Shown piece after piece: positions 13,401 to 25,404 of a stretch of 64,000 bases of DNA. The number at the start of each line of letters is the position of its first letter. The stretch's first letter is position 1. The translations under genes were made by a program, and so were the position numbers. The notes beneath the pieces are model-generated. The model did not search any database. It saw nothing but the letters and a program-made list of their open reading frames with translations, and was not told where the DNA came from. The stretch comes from Siniperca chuatsi. Its lineage: Eukaryota > Chordata > Actinopteri > Centrarchiformes > Sinipercidae. The stretch covers positions 3,322,284 through 3,386,283 of the forward strand of contig NC_058061.1 of NCBI RefSeq assembly GCF_020085105.1, written 5' to 3'.

Positions 13401-16400
13401 TTGTTCAACAAGCAATAAGTCGGGCATTTAACTCTCCCTGAAAACATAAATTGTAATTTTTCCATTTCTCTTTCTGAACGGATAAAAAAAAAAAACAAGC
13501 TATAACATATAATTAGTGAGCTTTAAAAAGGTGTTGTTTGGTTGTACTTTTACACTTTGGACAGAATCAGGCTAGCTGTTGCCACCTGCCTCCAGTCTTT
13601 ATGCTAAGCTAGGCTAACCACATCCTCTGCTCTGTATTTAATGCACAGAGATGAGATTGATATCGATCTTTTCACCTCACTCTCGGAAAAACGCAAATAA
13701 GCAAATGTCCCAAAATGTTGACTATTCCTTTAAGCAACACCAGATGTGCTGCAGAAATGTCATTACCAGTTAATGAATAAGCCCGAGGCGATGCTTTGGT
13801 CAGTCTCCTTAATTAGATGCTGGATATGATCGCCTCCAGCTGCACTGTGGGATAATGAGGCCAAAGCTGAATGTCTGCCACACATGAATCGCAGTGTAAT
13901 GTAGAGGGGCAGTGGACTCACTGGGCTGCTCTTTTTGTGGCTCTGAGCAGTGAAATCTGGACAGAAGAGCAGGTCAGCGATGGCCATCAGCAGGGATTCA
14001 GCCAGCGGCCGTGCTTCATCATCATCGCCATCTTCGTCCAAACGCTGGAGGATAAAGAGACGAGTCACATTTGTGGTTTTGACCTTACAGACACGATTCA
14101 TATTTAGAGAACGTGATGATCTGTGAGATTTGAGGCGCAAAGTAACTCGCTCACATTCAAGTTAATTTATTTATGTATTTAACAGAGGTGGAATAAGTAA
14201 AGTGGCAACATCACAGTGTGAAATTACTCCATAACAAGTAAACAACCTGCATTCAAAGTGTTATTTAGGTAAAAGTAAACGAGTATTAAATGTACTGAAG
14301 TATCCAAAGTAAAAGTTCATAGAGTAGTAGAGTTTAGTTTTGCTGTCCGGTGAAAACATAATCTCTCCAACTGAGAAACAATCTCACCACAAGGTCCATT
14401 TAGTAGCTGTTCTGGAGCTTTTGATCACATCACGTGGAGTTTGCCAAGTTGTCATGGAAATGTAGATGTTCAAATTCATTTTTTCCACGTTGGCTTAAAA
14501 ATAGCAAACTCCATGTACTGATGAAGATCATGTAATATGATCGAAAGCTCCAGAACAGCTACTAAATAGATGATGATGATGATTTTTTATGCTTTCTGAT
14601 TCTTTGATGAGGTAAGTAAGAATAAAGCAGGAAAGGGAAACACAGAAGGAAGGACGGTGGAAGCAAGGAAGTAACGAAGGGAGGGAGGAAGGAGGTGAAT
14701 AAAGAAAGGTGATGTTAGCAGTTTTTCTTCTGTTGAACATAAAATCTGCAAAATATCTTGTAACTCCAGCTGTAAGGTACATATAGTGGAGGAAAAGCAG
14801 AAATCTCCCAAAACGGAATAATGTGAACACCTAAAAAAAACATGGGGGGGGGAATGCATTCCCAAGCAGCAGCCGTGAAACAAACACAACATGCTAACAC
14901 CAGGTAAACACACAAAATATCATCAGGTATAAGAAAAAAAAACATCTTGGGAAATACACTTATTCAATTTCTTGCCAAGAGTTAGATGAGAAGATAAACA
15001 CCACTCCCATATCTGTCTGTTAAATATGAAGCTACAGCCAAGAGAAGGTTAGCTTAGCTCAGCTTAGCTTAGCATAAAGAGTGGAAGCAGGGGGAAACGG
15101 CTAGCCTGGAGTGTCGTTGTTACCGTGAGGTTGCCAGGAAACCAGTGGAGATTCCAGGAAGTCACTGCACCTAGCCAAGAAATAGTCCCACACAACGGCC
15201 CGTAAAACCACAAATTGTCGTTTTTACACTTCTGTTTGTGTACCGAGCTTTAGAGGTGGATTTTGTTACTTTTGGACAGAGCCAGGCTAGCTGTTCCCCC
15301 CTGTTTCCAGCCTTTGCGCTAAGATAAGCTAACTGACTGCCGTCTTCAGCTACATATTTACCGTACAGACGTGAGAGTGGTATCGATTTTCTCATCTAAC
15401 TCTCGGCAAGAAAGCGAATGAGTGTAAAGTGTCAAACTATTTCTTTAAACATAATACAATCCGATATAATAGCACCACAAACTATAGCCTCAGAAATCAA
15501 AACTTAGCATCGTCATTGGATTTCATTTGATATTACAGATGTTTACGTTATTGCGTCCACACCCTGTATCCAGTGGCCATAAAGAGTAGTTTAGTTCATA
15601 CTGTATACGAATGAATATGTAATGTATTATATATAAATACACAGTCCCGTCAAACTGAGTCAGTAACAGTATTTCACTGCAGAACCACAAACTGAATTCA
15701 TACAACTACAAGCAACCCATTAGCCTGTTCCAACTGCTACAGCTTTGCATTTTACCTCAGTCCCACACTTTAATTAAGGGACATTCAATCCCTCTCTAAT
15801 TCAACCACTGGCCAGGAGGAGGGGGAGACACAATATGGGCAGTGTTTGGACCACGGGTCCCCTGCCGACCAGGTAACCAGAGAACCAGCCGCCGTCGGGA
15901 GGTGGAGGCGGAGGCGGGGGGAGAGGAGGGAGGGGGTTGGTTTCAGACAGTGACCTCAAGAGCAGCAGCAACAGTCTCATCTTACAGTCCAGATCCTGAA
16001 GCAGACAGCACCATCACTTATTAGAACTGGGAGTCTGAAAGGGCCTAAAATCCTCTGATGTCTGGAGAGCTGAAAGGCTGCCGACAGATTCGACTGTTCG
16101 AGACGGATAGGATTCCTCCGTCTGCTGCTTCCAAAACAACACATCGTACTGTAGGCTGTCCCAGGCTGCTTTCTGCAGTTTTATACATCTACTTCTAGGA
16201 ATTAGTTTGAAGGAAAATTTTATAATTTCCTTTTTTTTCCCCCCATCTCTACCAATTGCATTTTTTTTTTTTTTTTTTTACATCAACCAATAAATACAAC
16301 CAAAGATCCAAAAATAAAGTTGTTGTTTTTTTCCCCCAAGGGTAAAGGTCTTCAAATCGCCAATTTCTGCCGATTTAAAAGGTACCTGTGGATTTTTTTC

Positions 16401-19400
16401 TGTAAACAGAAGTGTTACTCACACAAACACATTGCATGAATCCATGAGGTCTAACAAAAGTGTTTCTCATAAAACATTTGTAGGTTTCAATATTTTGAAA
16501 CCTACCATCTTCTTCTTCCCTGTTCTTTGCTACATTCCTTGGCGCGTTACTACCACCAGCTGCTGATCAGTGGAAAAGCATAAAACTGCAGGGAGCAATC
16601 ACATCGCCTGCGTGGGATTGTACACACTTTTGCGTCCTCATCTGCAAGCACAAGACTCAAACATAACAGCAAGCTGCTCAAATACTCCACAGGGTGCCTC
16701 AGATTTTTGGTGATAAAAGCGTTGAAACATTAAAATAGAAAATTTCAAACGAAAATGTCTTTTTACAGAAATAATATCCCAACTGAAGACTGAAAGTTCA
16801 TTCTTGACCTCGAACATAGTAGTTTGACAAAAAAAAAAAAAAATCCTCATAACTCAACGTCCACTTACTAGCTTTTCTGGAACTTTTAACCGCATCTCAC
16901 AGTCAGAAGAGTGGAGACGGGATTGAAAGCTCTGGAAAAAGCTAGTAAATGGACATTGAGTAATGATTTTTAGCCACTCTAGTGTCGTGGCTCTAGGGAT
17001 GGCAGTGTCTGTCGGTCCGTCCGCCGCTTTGGTCCAGACTAAAATATAACAGCTCATGATCCCCAGAGGATGAATCCTACTGACTTCTCCTCTAGCGCCA
17101 TCATCAGGTCAAACTTTCCCATCAGCCTCAGCTCTACTTTGTGCTTAGTGCTAATTAGCAAATGTCCCAGTTGCTCAAGATAATCCCCAGACTGGTTTTA
17201 CAATTTTATAACTTTTGGAAAAACTGGGTGAACTGGTCCTTTAAAATGTAAAAAAAATATTATTTTTATCCAAAGGCTCTGTCGACATGAGAAGGTAACT
17301 AACCAATGTTTCCACATCAAACTAATAATAGCTCTGCCAGTAAATGACTTCCTGTCTATTAAAGAATTAAAACAGTAATTTAGATCATAAGACTGGAGGA
17401 GAAAGAGATTGAGGAGAGGCAAAGCTTTCAGGTTTTACAGTAAATACAACTAATATCAGATGAGTACGTACACACACACACACACACACACAGGTTGGTT
17501 TGTAATTAACCTGTAGAAAAAGGGGATTATTGCTTCCTCGACGCATTCCTTTCCTATTACAACGCACTCGCAGGACTGAAGTGGATAACAGCATCAGATA
17601 CTCTTTCACAAGCTCCAATGTGAAATCATTAATGAACATCACATCCGCTACTGCGACCACTGATGCGGTTTACAGCCTGAAGACTTTGCGGTGCCGTAGC
17701 TTCACACTCCTCGTGTTCTCTGAGCAGAGGGAGGCCGCAGACTGAGTGTCAAACAGGACACGACACACCAGAGAGTGCAAAAGTTATACAAGCCCTCAGC
17801 AAAGTTTCTGGAGAAGACCTGGCCTCTCTCCACTACTTCCTGTAACAGATTTTGTGTCGGAGTCGTACCCCTGATCTGCCGGCTCCGGGCACGGTGGACC
17901 AGAAGAAGCCTCTCCAGTCGGCGTCCTCAAAGATGTACGGCAGGATGCGGGTGAGCAGGCGGGTGCAGTTCAGGACAATCTGGCGCTGTTTCTCTGAGGG
18001 GCAGCCGGAGTCTGCACCCTGGACCAACCTCTCCACGGCCTGAGACAAAAGCACATGTGGAAAACTTTAAGACTGTACTGATGCTTTAAAGTCAGGCGTC
18101 TACTCATTTATGATTTTAATTCCACAGATATATCTTTTTAGTAAGATTCTGTGTTCAACCTTTTCAAAAATGAAAAGATATCCTCTCTGTCCTTTACCAC
18201 CAAACTTAAGCAGGTCTCCCACGCATACTGTCACATCTGTATCTCCAAAACTTAAAGCAATTCAATTAAAAACATTTTTTTTTTAAAGATTTTCACAGAC
18301 AGCAAAGATAGGAGTCCCTCAGCCACCGGTGGGTCAGTCATTAAAACCTCACGCTGTGCAGCCAAACCTTGTTCAAATCCGCAGAACTTCATCTTGAATT
18401 CTAGTGGAGATCCCAAAGTTTCCAAATACCAAATATAATAGGCTGAATTTTGGGAAATGTGCATAAAACGATGCACAAGACAGTTAGAAAACTTACATTT
18501 GATGGAATGGTGCAGCTGTAAGAAACATGTAGTTTTAGGTTTGAAGGTTTCACTCAGATTAAACATCATATTGCTTCACTCAAGAGCTGAAACACATTCA
18601 TTTACTTTCTTGCTGAGAGTTAGATGAGAAGATAATATTACAATACCAAAATCAGCCTACCAGCACCTCTAAGGTTCACTAATTAACACATTAGATCTTG
18701 TTTGTTAAATCTGTACAGAAACCTAAGTGTAAAAAACATATGTTGTGGTTGCCTGGCAACCTCACGTTGACGACAAGACTCCAGGAAGTCACTGCACCCG
18801 ACCAAGAAATGATAAGACATGGGCTAGCCGTTTCCCCCTGTTTCCAGTCTTTATGCTAAGCTAAGCTAACGGTCTCCTGGCTGTAGTTTCATATTTACCA
18901 TACAGACATGAGCGTGGTGTCGAACTTCTGTTTTTATTTTGTGCAAAAAAAGTGAATGAGCGTATTTCCTCAAAAGGCAAAGTATTCCTTTAAATACTGC
19001 CACATTTTCCTATAGTGCCGACACGATTCTTGAATTTCAGTAAGAAACCAAAACAATACTTTTTTCGAAACGCTTCTTTGAGGAACTTTTTTTTTCTACA
19101 AAACTTTTTTAAATTTAGCAAAAGAAGGCAAAGTGCTCAAATGTTAAACGTTGTAAAAACACAAGCAGCTGTGCAAGAACTTTGCCTAAATAGAAAAGTC
19201 TGAAAGTGGCGACATTTTGACTTAAATCAGGAACTATTTGATCAATAAGTAAAGATTTCGACTCTGAGCTGACAGTGTTTGATACTCTGTGCCGCGGACG
19301 CACGTTGCAGCACCTACTCAACCGGTATTTTTAATGACTTTATCTCAACTACAAATCTTTTCCTTGTTGCAAGAAATGTAGGATCTCATGTCTCGCTCTC

Positions 19401-19866
19401 TCTTTGTCTCTTCTGCTGAACATTTTTATTTTCAGCCAGGTCTTTAAAAAAAAAAAAAACCCCATCTGCTTTACTCAAATAACCACTGAACTTCGACAAA
19501 CACTGATGTGTGTAACACTTAAAGTGTGGGAACAACAAACAGCAGCATTCCTTTGACTCGGACTGTATCCAGGATGGAGAGCAGCTGCGCTAAGACGACA
19601 CATTGGACTCCTCGCAGCTAACATCTGAAACACGGCCTCCTGTAGAGTAACCCCTCCTTCCTCTGGTCACCTTGTAGCAGAGGGTTGCCAGGTTGGACGG
19701 AGACTCCTCTCTGACAGCTCTGATCTCTGCCGCCGGCACCAGAGCGAAGACGTCCTGGACGGTGGTGGAGGAGTCGGCCCAGAACTGATCCCAGAAGACA
19801 TCGTCTGTGGCTTCTACAGGCTGCAGGAGAGGACACACACACCAACACATCACTTTGTATACAGCA

Positions 19867-19904
<38 letters not shown>

Positions 19905-21733
19905 TAACATGATCCCAGACCACAGCAGCCACATCACTGAGCGCTGACCTCGGGATGAGGACAGCAGTCGTGATTCTGCACCCGCTATTGAATATATTAT
20001 TCACAACACAGCTGCCAAATATAGTCAAATGAAAACAGAATGTAATATTACTTTCTACATCATCCGAGCACTCGTGTGTATGATTGTGTTAATGTCTTTA
20101 TGTTATTTTAATGTCTTCTTAAATTATTTACCTTAATTTATTACTCCCTAAATTTCATAAAGTTTTTTACTGTTTCCTGTTTTCTCTGACTTTGTGTTGT
20201 GTTTTTGTATTATAAAGCAGTTAAAACCAGCTCCGCCTCGAGCAGCTACAACAGTAAAATGCAGCTCTAACAGTGATGCATCAGGATTAACAATCTAATA
20301 ATGTCATTAATTATAATAATAATAATAATAATATTATATAATATCAGTCACAGGGGACATTTTCCTGCATGAGTACTTTTGATACTTTAAGTACATTTTG
20401 CTGATAATACTTCTGTACATTTACCTAAATAGGATTTTGAATGCAGGACTTTTATTTGGAGTATTTTTACATTGTTGTATTGACACTTTAACTTTTTTTA
20501 AATAAAGATGATTATTATTAAACCCTGCAGCCATCAGCTGTGTCTTTTTGTAGTTGTTTGTCTTCACCTCTGCTTGGAAGCTTCCTTAAGGTTACTCCAA
20601 TAAACAGCTTGAATAGTGTAATTATTATCATTATCAATTAATCGATTAATCGTTTGGTCTATAAAACGTCAGAGAATAGTGAAAAATACCTATTATAATA
20701 GTCTTCAAACAACATTTTTTGTCTCACCAACAGTCCACAACCCAAAGATATTGAGTTTACTGTGATGTATTTTTACTTGAAAAACCACTTAAACAATAAA
20801 ATCGATTAGCAGAATAATTGCAGATTACGTTTCTGTCGATCAACTAATCGATTATTCAACTAATCATTTCAGCTCTAAATATAGGAATGTGAGATGCGAC
20901 AGTCAAACATTAAAATCAGCACATAAATAGTTCGGACACATGTAGGACACTAAATACCCACATCAGGGCAGCAATTAACGATACTTTTCATTAACAGTTA
21001 ATCGGACAGTTATTTTCTCGATTAACTGATTAATCATTTGTCTTAAAATGTAAAAAACGTTTAAATGTCTTGTCCAAACACCAAAATACATTCAGGTTTA
21101 CTATCAAAACAAAAATATTTTTAAAATGACTCAAATGCCGACTAACTGTCTGTCGATAGCCTCGTCTAATAATGGACTAACTGTTGCAGCTTTAACCCGC
21201 ACACACACAGCAGGCTGGATCAACTGTTATCTAGTTATTCCACCTTAAATGCACCTGTCAGGGAAACGCGTTTCTTCCGCCTGCTGCAAAACTAATTAAA
21301 TTCAACATTTGTCAAGTCACATGTTCAAGTTATTTAAGGATCATTTCACTAAATAAACAAATGGGAAAGACTCAAATTCTCCAAAGGCCAAAAATGAGTG
21401 TTTCCAGTGTCTTAAACAGCACAAATACTGGAAGACAAAATCAACATTTGATGAGATATGTTAGTGTTTTGTCTGGAAATCACCAATATAACCTGCCTGC
21501 AGTGTTTCCCTTGTTTTTTCTCTCTACTTTGTGTCATCTGGGCTTCAGCTGAGGCTACCATCTGGCACACCAACTTTATCTCCACAGGCTGAAATTAAAA
21601 CCACAAACCGACGCGCTCAACGTACGTTTCTGTGTTTTACACTGTTTTATTGTTAAAAAAAACCGACCTGTGTTTTGGTTGTGAGCTGAATCACCGCCTT
21701 CCTGAAGTGAAGTCTGCTGTCGGCGTTTCCCAT
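1425..21733 (-). CDS. hid1: HID1 (HID1 domain-containing protein), complete, 19 coding exons
   Basis: HID1 is a peripheral Golgi protein needed for dense-core vesicle and secretory granule biogenesis at the trans-Golgi network. Coding exons in transcript order: 21668-21733, 19671-19820, 17869-18039, 13922-14044, 9488-9594, 8526-8642, 7515-7746, 7357-7413, 7133-7273, 5874-5964, 5573-5724, 4876-4954, 4586-4750, 4266-4487, 3359-3507, 3196-3279, 2983-3074, 1673-1831, 1425-1488 (stop TAG). All junctions are GT-AG and phases agree throughout, giving about 806 aa against 788 in human. Seen: an MGN start with Gly2 (family N-myristoylation site), FWDQFWAD in exon 2, YDPVGYGIPYNHLLFSDYRE in exon 7, MVTANKLLHLLEAF in exon 13 and a C-terminus ending FEIQRI. 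The segment encoded by exons 14-16 is Ser/Thr/Glu-rich and probably disordered. Introns carry many MITEs. It is divergent from plau, whose start is 3.7 kb away. Identity is certain; single borders could be off by a codon. Confidence 0.95.
1990..2385. repeat. dispersed repeat family A, copy 1 (HID1 intron)
   Basis: This region shares ordered blocks with 3655-3960, 45484-45830, 45917-46260 and 53715-54120. Shared blocks include tgttcagcaccaaacag, gtggaacatttagc, gaatattggac and the end block containing ccccaagtgaccaaa. The class is unknown; it looks like a non-autonomous element of about 350-400 bp. Confidence 0.6.
2449..2665. repeat. attagtcgatcgac-type dispersed teleost repeat
   Basis: It begins with gctgcaacgattagtcgat, ends with ttggttgcagccc, and carries internal attaatcagcaactatttt. 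Related copies lie at 20620-20880 and 20960-21200. The reverse-complementary ends suggest a palindromic MITE. Confidence 0.6.
3655..3965. repeat. dispersed repeat family A, copy 2 (HID1 intron)
   Basis: It shares with the other family A copies tttagctcattgcttttc, cagcaccaaacggcagacag, gttagccactagctg, gtgaaacatctagcagct and the gagctggtggagagcaaaa block. It lies in the HID1 intron between coding exons 14 and 15. Confidence 0.6.
6470..7050. repeat. gctaacatgctaac-type dispersed repeat, broken copy
   Basis: The left end (6470-6590) has gctagtggctctgtgagg and catgctaacatcagcatgc. The right end (6995-7045) has gccatccccagagccacg followed by cgctagcatggc. The same ends bound the fuller copy at 41400-41840; the middle here has been replaced or has diverged. 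Confidence 0.55.
9595..13921. other. large HID1 intron between coding exons 4 and 5
   Basis: This 4.3-kb intron shows no coding signal on either strand. It holds a 23-bp palindrome at 11552-11574 and a MITE of about 1 kb at 12699-13733. The remainder is AT-rich with no recognisable element. Confidence 0.7.
12699..13733. mobile_element. long palindromic MITE (TTAAAGGAATA family), copy 1
   Basis: The two ends are reverse complements: the left side runs to tagcttagcataaagactgg and cagctagcctggct; the right side returns as ggctagctgttgcc, ccagtctttatgctaagc and ends actattcctttaa. It has the same termini as the copies at 14.9, 18.6, 39.9, 53.5 and 61.8 kb. The centre (about 12.9-13.55 kb) differs between copies. 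No transposase is seen, so it is non-autonomous. Confidence 0.7.
14170..14345. repeat. acttaagtaaaagtac-type repeat fragment
   Basis: It contains gaggtggaataagtaaagt, aaaagtaaacgagtatt and ccaaagtaaaagttcatag, matching the ends of fuller copies at 31655-32215, 36225-36915 and 57340-58080. Confidence 0.5.
14399..14566. repeat. hairpin MITE with 32-bp terminal inverted repeats
   Basis: The arm at 14399-14430 (core tagctgttctggagctttt) is the reverse complement of 14535-14566 at 30 of 32 positions. It has a loop of about 100 bp. Diverged relatives are at 16855-16965 and 28395-28640. Confidence 0.7.
14941..15449. mobile_element. palindromic MITE (TTAAAGGAATA family), copy 2
   Basis: The left half has cttgccaagagttagatgag and cttagcttagcataaagag. 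The right half has cctttgcgctaagataagc, ctcatctaactctcggc and ends gtcaaactatttctttaa. About 500 bp, inside a HID1 intron. Confidence 0.7.
16855..17165. repeat. hairpin MITE followed by a reversed gctaacatgctaac-type fragment
   Basis: 16855-16965 is a small inverted-repeat element (tagcttttctggaactttta returning as ttgaaagctctggaaaaagc). 16975-17165 is the reverse-oriented end of the family seen at 41.4 kb, with ggctctagggatggcagtg and ctctagcgccatcatcagg. Confidence 0.55.
18586..18995. mobile_element. palindromic MITE (TTAAAGGAATA family), copy 3
   Basis: It has ttgctgagagttagatgag near the left end and ccagtctttatgctaagct, gctaacggtctcctgg and gtattcctttaaa at the right. The left half is partly deleted. 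Confidence 0.65.
19870..19901. repeat. (TG)n microsatellite
   Basis: An uninterrupted TG dinucleotide run of about 32 bp, just upstream (minus-strand sense) of HID1 coding exon 2. Confidence 0.95.
20220..20485. repeat. acttaagtaaaagtac-type repeat, degraded
   Basis: Blocks aaagcagttaaaaccagctc, cagtaaaatgcagctc and ttaacaatctaataatg match the centre of the copy at 36600-36720. They are followed by tactttaagtacattttgct and a gcaggacttttat block. Confidence 0.6.
20620..20880. repeat. attaatcgattaatcg-type repeat
   Basis: It contains tcaattaatcgattaatcg, ggtctataaaacgtcagag, cccaaagatattgagtttac and catttcagctctaa. This is a common dispersed teleost element, related to the copy at 2449. Confidence 0.65.
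20960..21200. repeat. attaatcgattaatcg-type repeat, second copy
   Basis: It contains gcaattaacgatacttttc, ctcgattaactgattaatc, ttaaaatgactcaaatgcc and ends gttgcagcttta. It is a neighbour of, but separate from, the copy at 20620. Confidence 0.6.
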
Positions 21734-22224
21734 TTTGTGTCACAAACCAGCTCCTGCCTGCGTGGATCCGCGTTAACACTGAGTCGCAGTAAAGGAGGAT
21801 AATCTCCCTCATCCACCGCTGCGCTGCGCTCCCGCGGCCTTCAGGAGCTGCTCGGAAACTCCAGCTTCAAGCGTGTGCATGCCAAAACTAGATGTTGCTG
21901 CTGTTGTTTTTTTAAGCTTGTAACTGACAAAATGCTTACGTCGTGGTTGTGTTTATTTTGTGCTGACACAAAGAGGAGGAAAAATGTGAATATGTAATAA
22001 TAACTTTTGTATGATTTAGTTTTAATTTTTTTTATACATATCGACCCACATCGATCGATCTTGACAATGACCACCGTAACAAACTCACAATATAAAAACA
22101 AAACAATAAAAAAAGAAGAACAAACAGACAAACAGACAAACCAAAAACTAAACACACAGTAAAACACAGCCCCGGGCCAGAAAAATACCACAGCTTCACA
22201 CAGAATCATAGAATAACAATAAAT

Positions 22225-22332
22225 AATAATAAAAATAAACCTTATGTATGTAGCACCTTTCAAAACAAAGTTACAAAGTGCTTTACACGGGAAAACAAAA
22301 TGAAAACAATCCAGCACAACAATTAAATACAA
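22225..22332 (-). mobile_element. L2-like LINE 3' tail
   Basis: On the minus strand it carries gtaaagcactttgtaact and then an A/T-rich simple tail. It matches the tail of the LINE copy at 50925-51640. Only the 3' end is present. Confidence 0.55.
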
Positions 22333-23495
22333 AAATAAAATCAGGCAAAATAAAGTATAAGAGAGTTAAATTAAATTAAATACCCAAAAAATAAAATAAG
22401 AAAAAAACCCAGTAAAACAAACAGATAAAATACATAAAACATTAGAAAATAAAAAATAAACCTTTGGGCTAACATTAACAAAAGGCTTTTTGCTTTAAAG
22501 ATGGTGGTTTAAATTATGTTACTGCTTCTACAAGAATGACCTAAAATAATGTTACACACCATATTTGAGTTAAACAAAATCTGTCTTTGTTGTTTCTACT
22601 GTATGTCTGCTCAAGATATAATAATTCCGACGGCCCTTAAAGGTAGCATAAACCAAGCAGGATCCAAACTTGACGACTTCCGGGATCCTAATGTACATAT
22701 TTGCTTTCATTCACATTATAAATTGGATAAAACAGCCCTGCTTTACATGTAGGTCAACGATTCAGATGCAGGTATGAAGACTGACACACTCAGATCTTCA
22801 TCCCCATCATCCCCATCATCCTCATCATCATCACCTGTATCAGCACATTACATCATGTCATGTGTAGTTTATGGTAGTTTTATTTTCTGAAGTACAGATT
22901 CATACAAAACGAGGCCGTGGACAGTGGATGGACACTTCAGGTACAATCAGGATAAATAGCTCTGATGTTCATAGAGCAACAGTGACATCCAGTGAATTCA
23001 TCAGACGCCATACTCTGTATATACTTTAGATTTATGTCACTGATTATTATTTTGGTTGGTTTTAATTTAAGTTCAAATGTATTAAGTGAAAGTTGGTATT
23101 TTCATGTCTAAAATTAAATTACACTGCAAATCAAAGAAAATATGAAAGAAAAATGAGATTTAAATACATTGTTTCTCTTTTTTCTTGTCTTATAAAATAT
23201 TTAACAACTGCTCTTCGACTGTCTGGCATTGTTTTTGTTTTTGTACGCACTACTCTCTTCTGTAAGGCAAGGCAAGTGTACTTATATTTATTCATTTATT
23301 TTATTTGTAAAGGGGGCCGTGTACAATATTAAACATACATGTATTGCACCAGAGTTAGCTTAAAGCTAATTTTCGTCTGCAAAATTAAATTAAAATTAAT
23401 TTTAATTAAAACATCCACACACTGATAGGACAGCGCCAGACAAACTAGACAAACAAGACAAGACACATAATGCAAAGTTACACAGAGTGGTACAT

Positions 23496-23498
<3 letters not shown>

Positions 23499-23533
<35 letters not shown>
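23499..23533. repeat. (AC)n microsatellite
   Basis: A pure AC dinucleotide run of about 35 bp. Confidence 0.95.
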
Positions 23534-23535
<2 letters not shown>

Positions 23536-25404
23536 GAAGAAATCACTTAAAGTAGAATGAACTTCAATAAATAAACTGAACCCTGACAGGAAGCTGGTGT
23601 GCAGCATCGGAGCTAAACGCAGCAGATTCAGGCAGTTACGCAGTAAAATGTGCCAAAAGATGGGTGAGCATGCGCAGTATTCGTGCTAAATGACGGTTCG
23701 AGCTGTCGCTGGGCTCTGCAGTGGGATTCAGGCTGAAGGCCCCCGTCGTAAACCCACTGAGCCGTCTGACAGGTGGCACCAACCCTGAAACCGGCTCCAC
23801 AGTTTCATCTGACTGCCACGGCCCGCTCGGTAGTCCAGCCATCATCCCTGCTCATCTAGCTCCACAGGTCTTACAAATAGTAACTCAGAGAGTTCTCCAT
23901 GCCACTGTCTGACCTCTAAAGCGTCCTTGAATCTTATCCTCACTTAAGCAAAGAGCAGATACTCTACTCCTGCCTTGTATCTGCACTGCGTCTGCTCAGG
24001 TTAAACTACAGTGACTGGCCCGGCTGGCTTGAATGGCAACTTGGTGTGAATGCCACGGCCCGCTCAGTAGTCCAGCCACCATCACTGTGTATCTGGTTCC
24101 ACTAGTCCACGACCTAGAAACCCCTCTGGTATGAGACAGCTTGGACCGGTCTCACCAAAGAAACAAACATGGTTTCAGTATGAATGTGTGTGTGAATGTA
24201 AGAGTGCAGGTAAGTCTGCAGGGGGATCAGGTGGGTCCCCTCAATAACTGGTGTTTCATTAAGTCGGGCCCACGACAAGAAGGCTCAACAGAACCACCCC
24301 CCTCTCTAACTTTTTGTCAAAGAAACGCATATTTAATAACGCAGCTGTTAATCTTCTGTGCCGGTGATTTAACTGGGAGAGTTTCGTGATGAAGAGCTCC
24401 AACTGTGAGTCAGGTAACACCGTCTGCGGGGGAAATGAGCGGGAGCCAGGGGGGCCCAAATATGCTCTTCCCACTTTGCAACTCTACTACGTCAGTATTG
24501 TCACAGTGACACAATCAACAAACTAGCTCAGGCCATCCAGCCCTTCTTTGATACACTCACACAACAACTATGTTAGTAATTATTAAGACTCTAGATACAA
24601 AACATAATATTCACATACAATTAGAACATCAGATGCAACAAATTAAGGCAGAAACAAACAAGCAAAGAAGAAAAACCATAAATGAATCAAATGTTTATTA
24701 GTCAAATTCAGATTTCTTTTGTTTCAGTTGCATCTGTTTGTGAGGCAGAAGTGGTCTACCTTTCCTCTCAAGCACAACTTACTAACACTTTTTTATTTTC
24801 AAATCGAACAGTGTTTCTGTTTCCAAATGCCCAAGCATCGTCCACATTTAGAACCTGTCTGTAAAAAACATTGTGCTGAATAATACTCCAAAAACATGTT
24901 GCAGACACCTTGTGACTTTACGTCAAAGACACACCCGTTAAGGACTGAAACCATTTCTTCTTCATGTGGTGATTATTAGCACACAGTAGTATCAGTTACC
25001 CAATTGTGGCGTCACTGGTGAGCGTTCCTGAGGTGTCACACGGTGTGGAAACCAACATACTGCAGGTTTGTGATGTCCACTCATAAACTTATTTTATTCT
25101 TCATCCAGATTCATTTCAATCCAGATTCTGTTAAATTCCCCATATAAGCACCTGCATGTACAACCTGACACCACGGCTTACTGATATGCTTCGTGGGAAT
25201 TTGACACAGTGGATCAACAACGCTTACTCATCCACTCGCCCTGCAAACAGCTATTTCTTCACACCACATTAAGTGGGCCGGCCTGTCGAGGAACTCCTCC
25301 CTGCACGCGGCAAACAAAACAGGAGGAACCCTGAGGAGTGCACCATACAGCTCTCTGCCAGCACCCTCATCCTGTTTGGACTGCAGTCCGTGCAGAGAGG
25401 CAAC

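Larger units (their letters stand above)
21734..25404. other. HID1-plau intergenic region
   Basis: A divergent 3.7-kb gap. Next to HID1 (21734-21850) the sequence is locally GC-rich and CpG-rich, the expected site of its promoter and 5' UTR. Further right are a LINE tail (22225-22330), a (CA)n run and a diverged direct repeat (23811-23866 against 24047-24102). A possible TATA motif (catataagc) near 25140 could serve plau but is weak. I see no coding exon. Confidence 0.5.

Noticed and set aside
21841-22332. 163-codon minus-strand frame
   Set aside because: Phe/Tyr/Val/Ile-rich translation of AT-rich DNA overlapping a LINE tail; no protein-like features.
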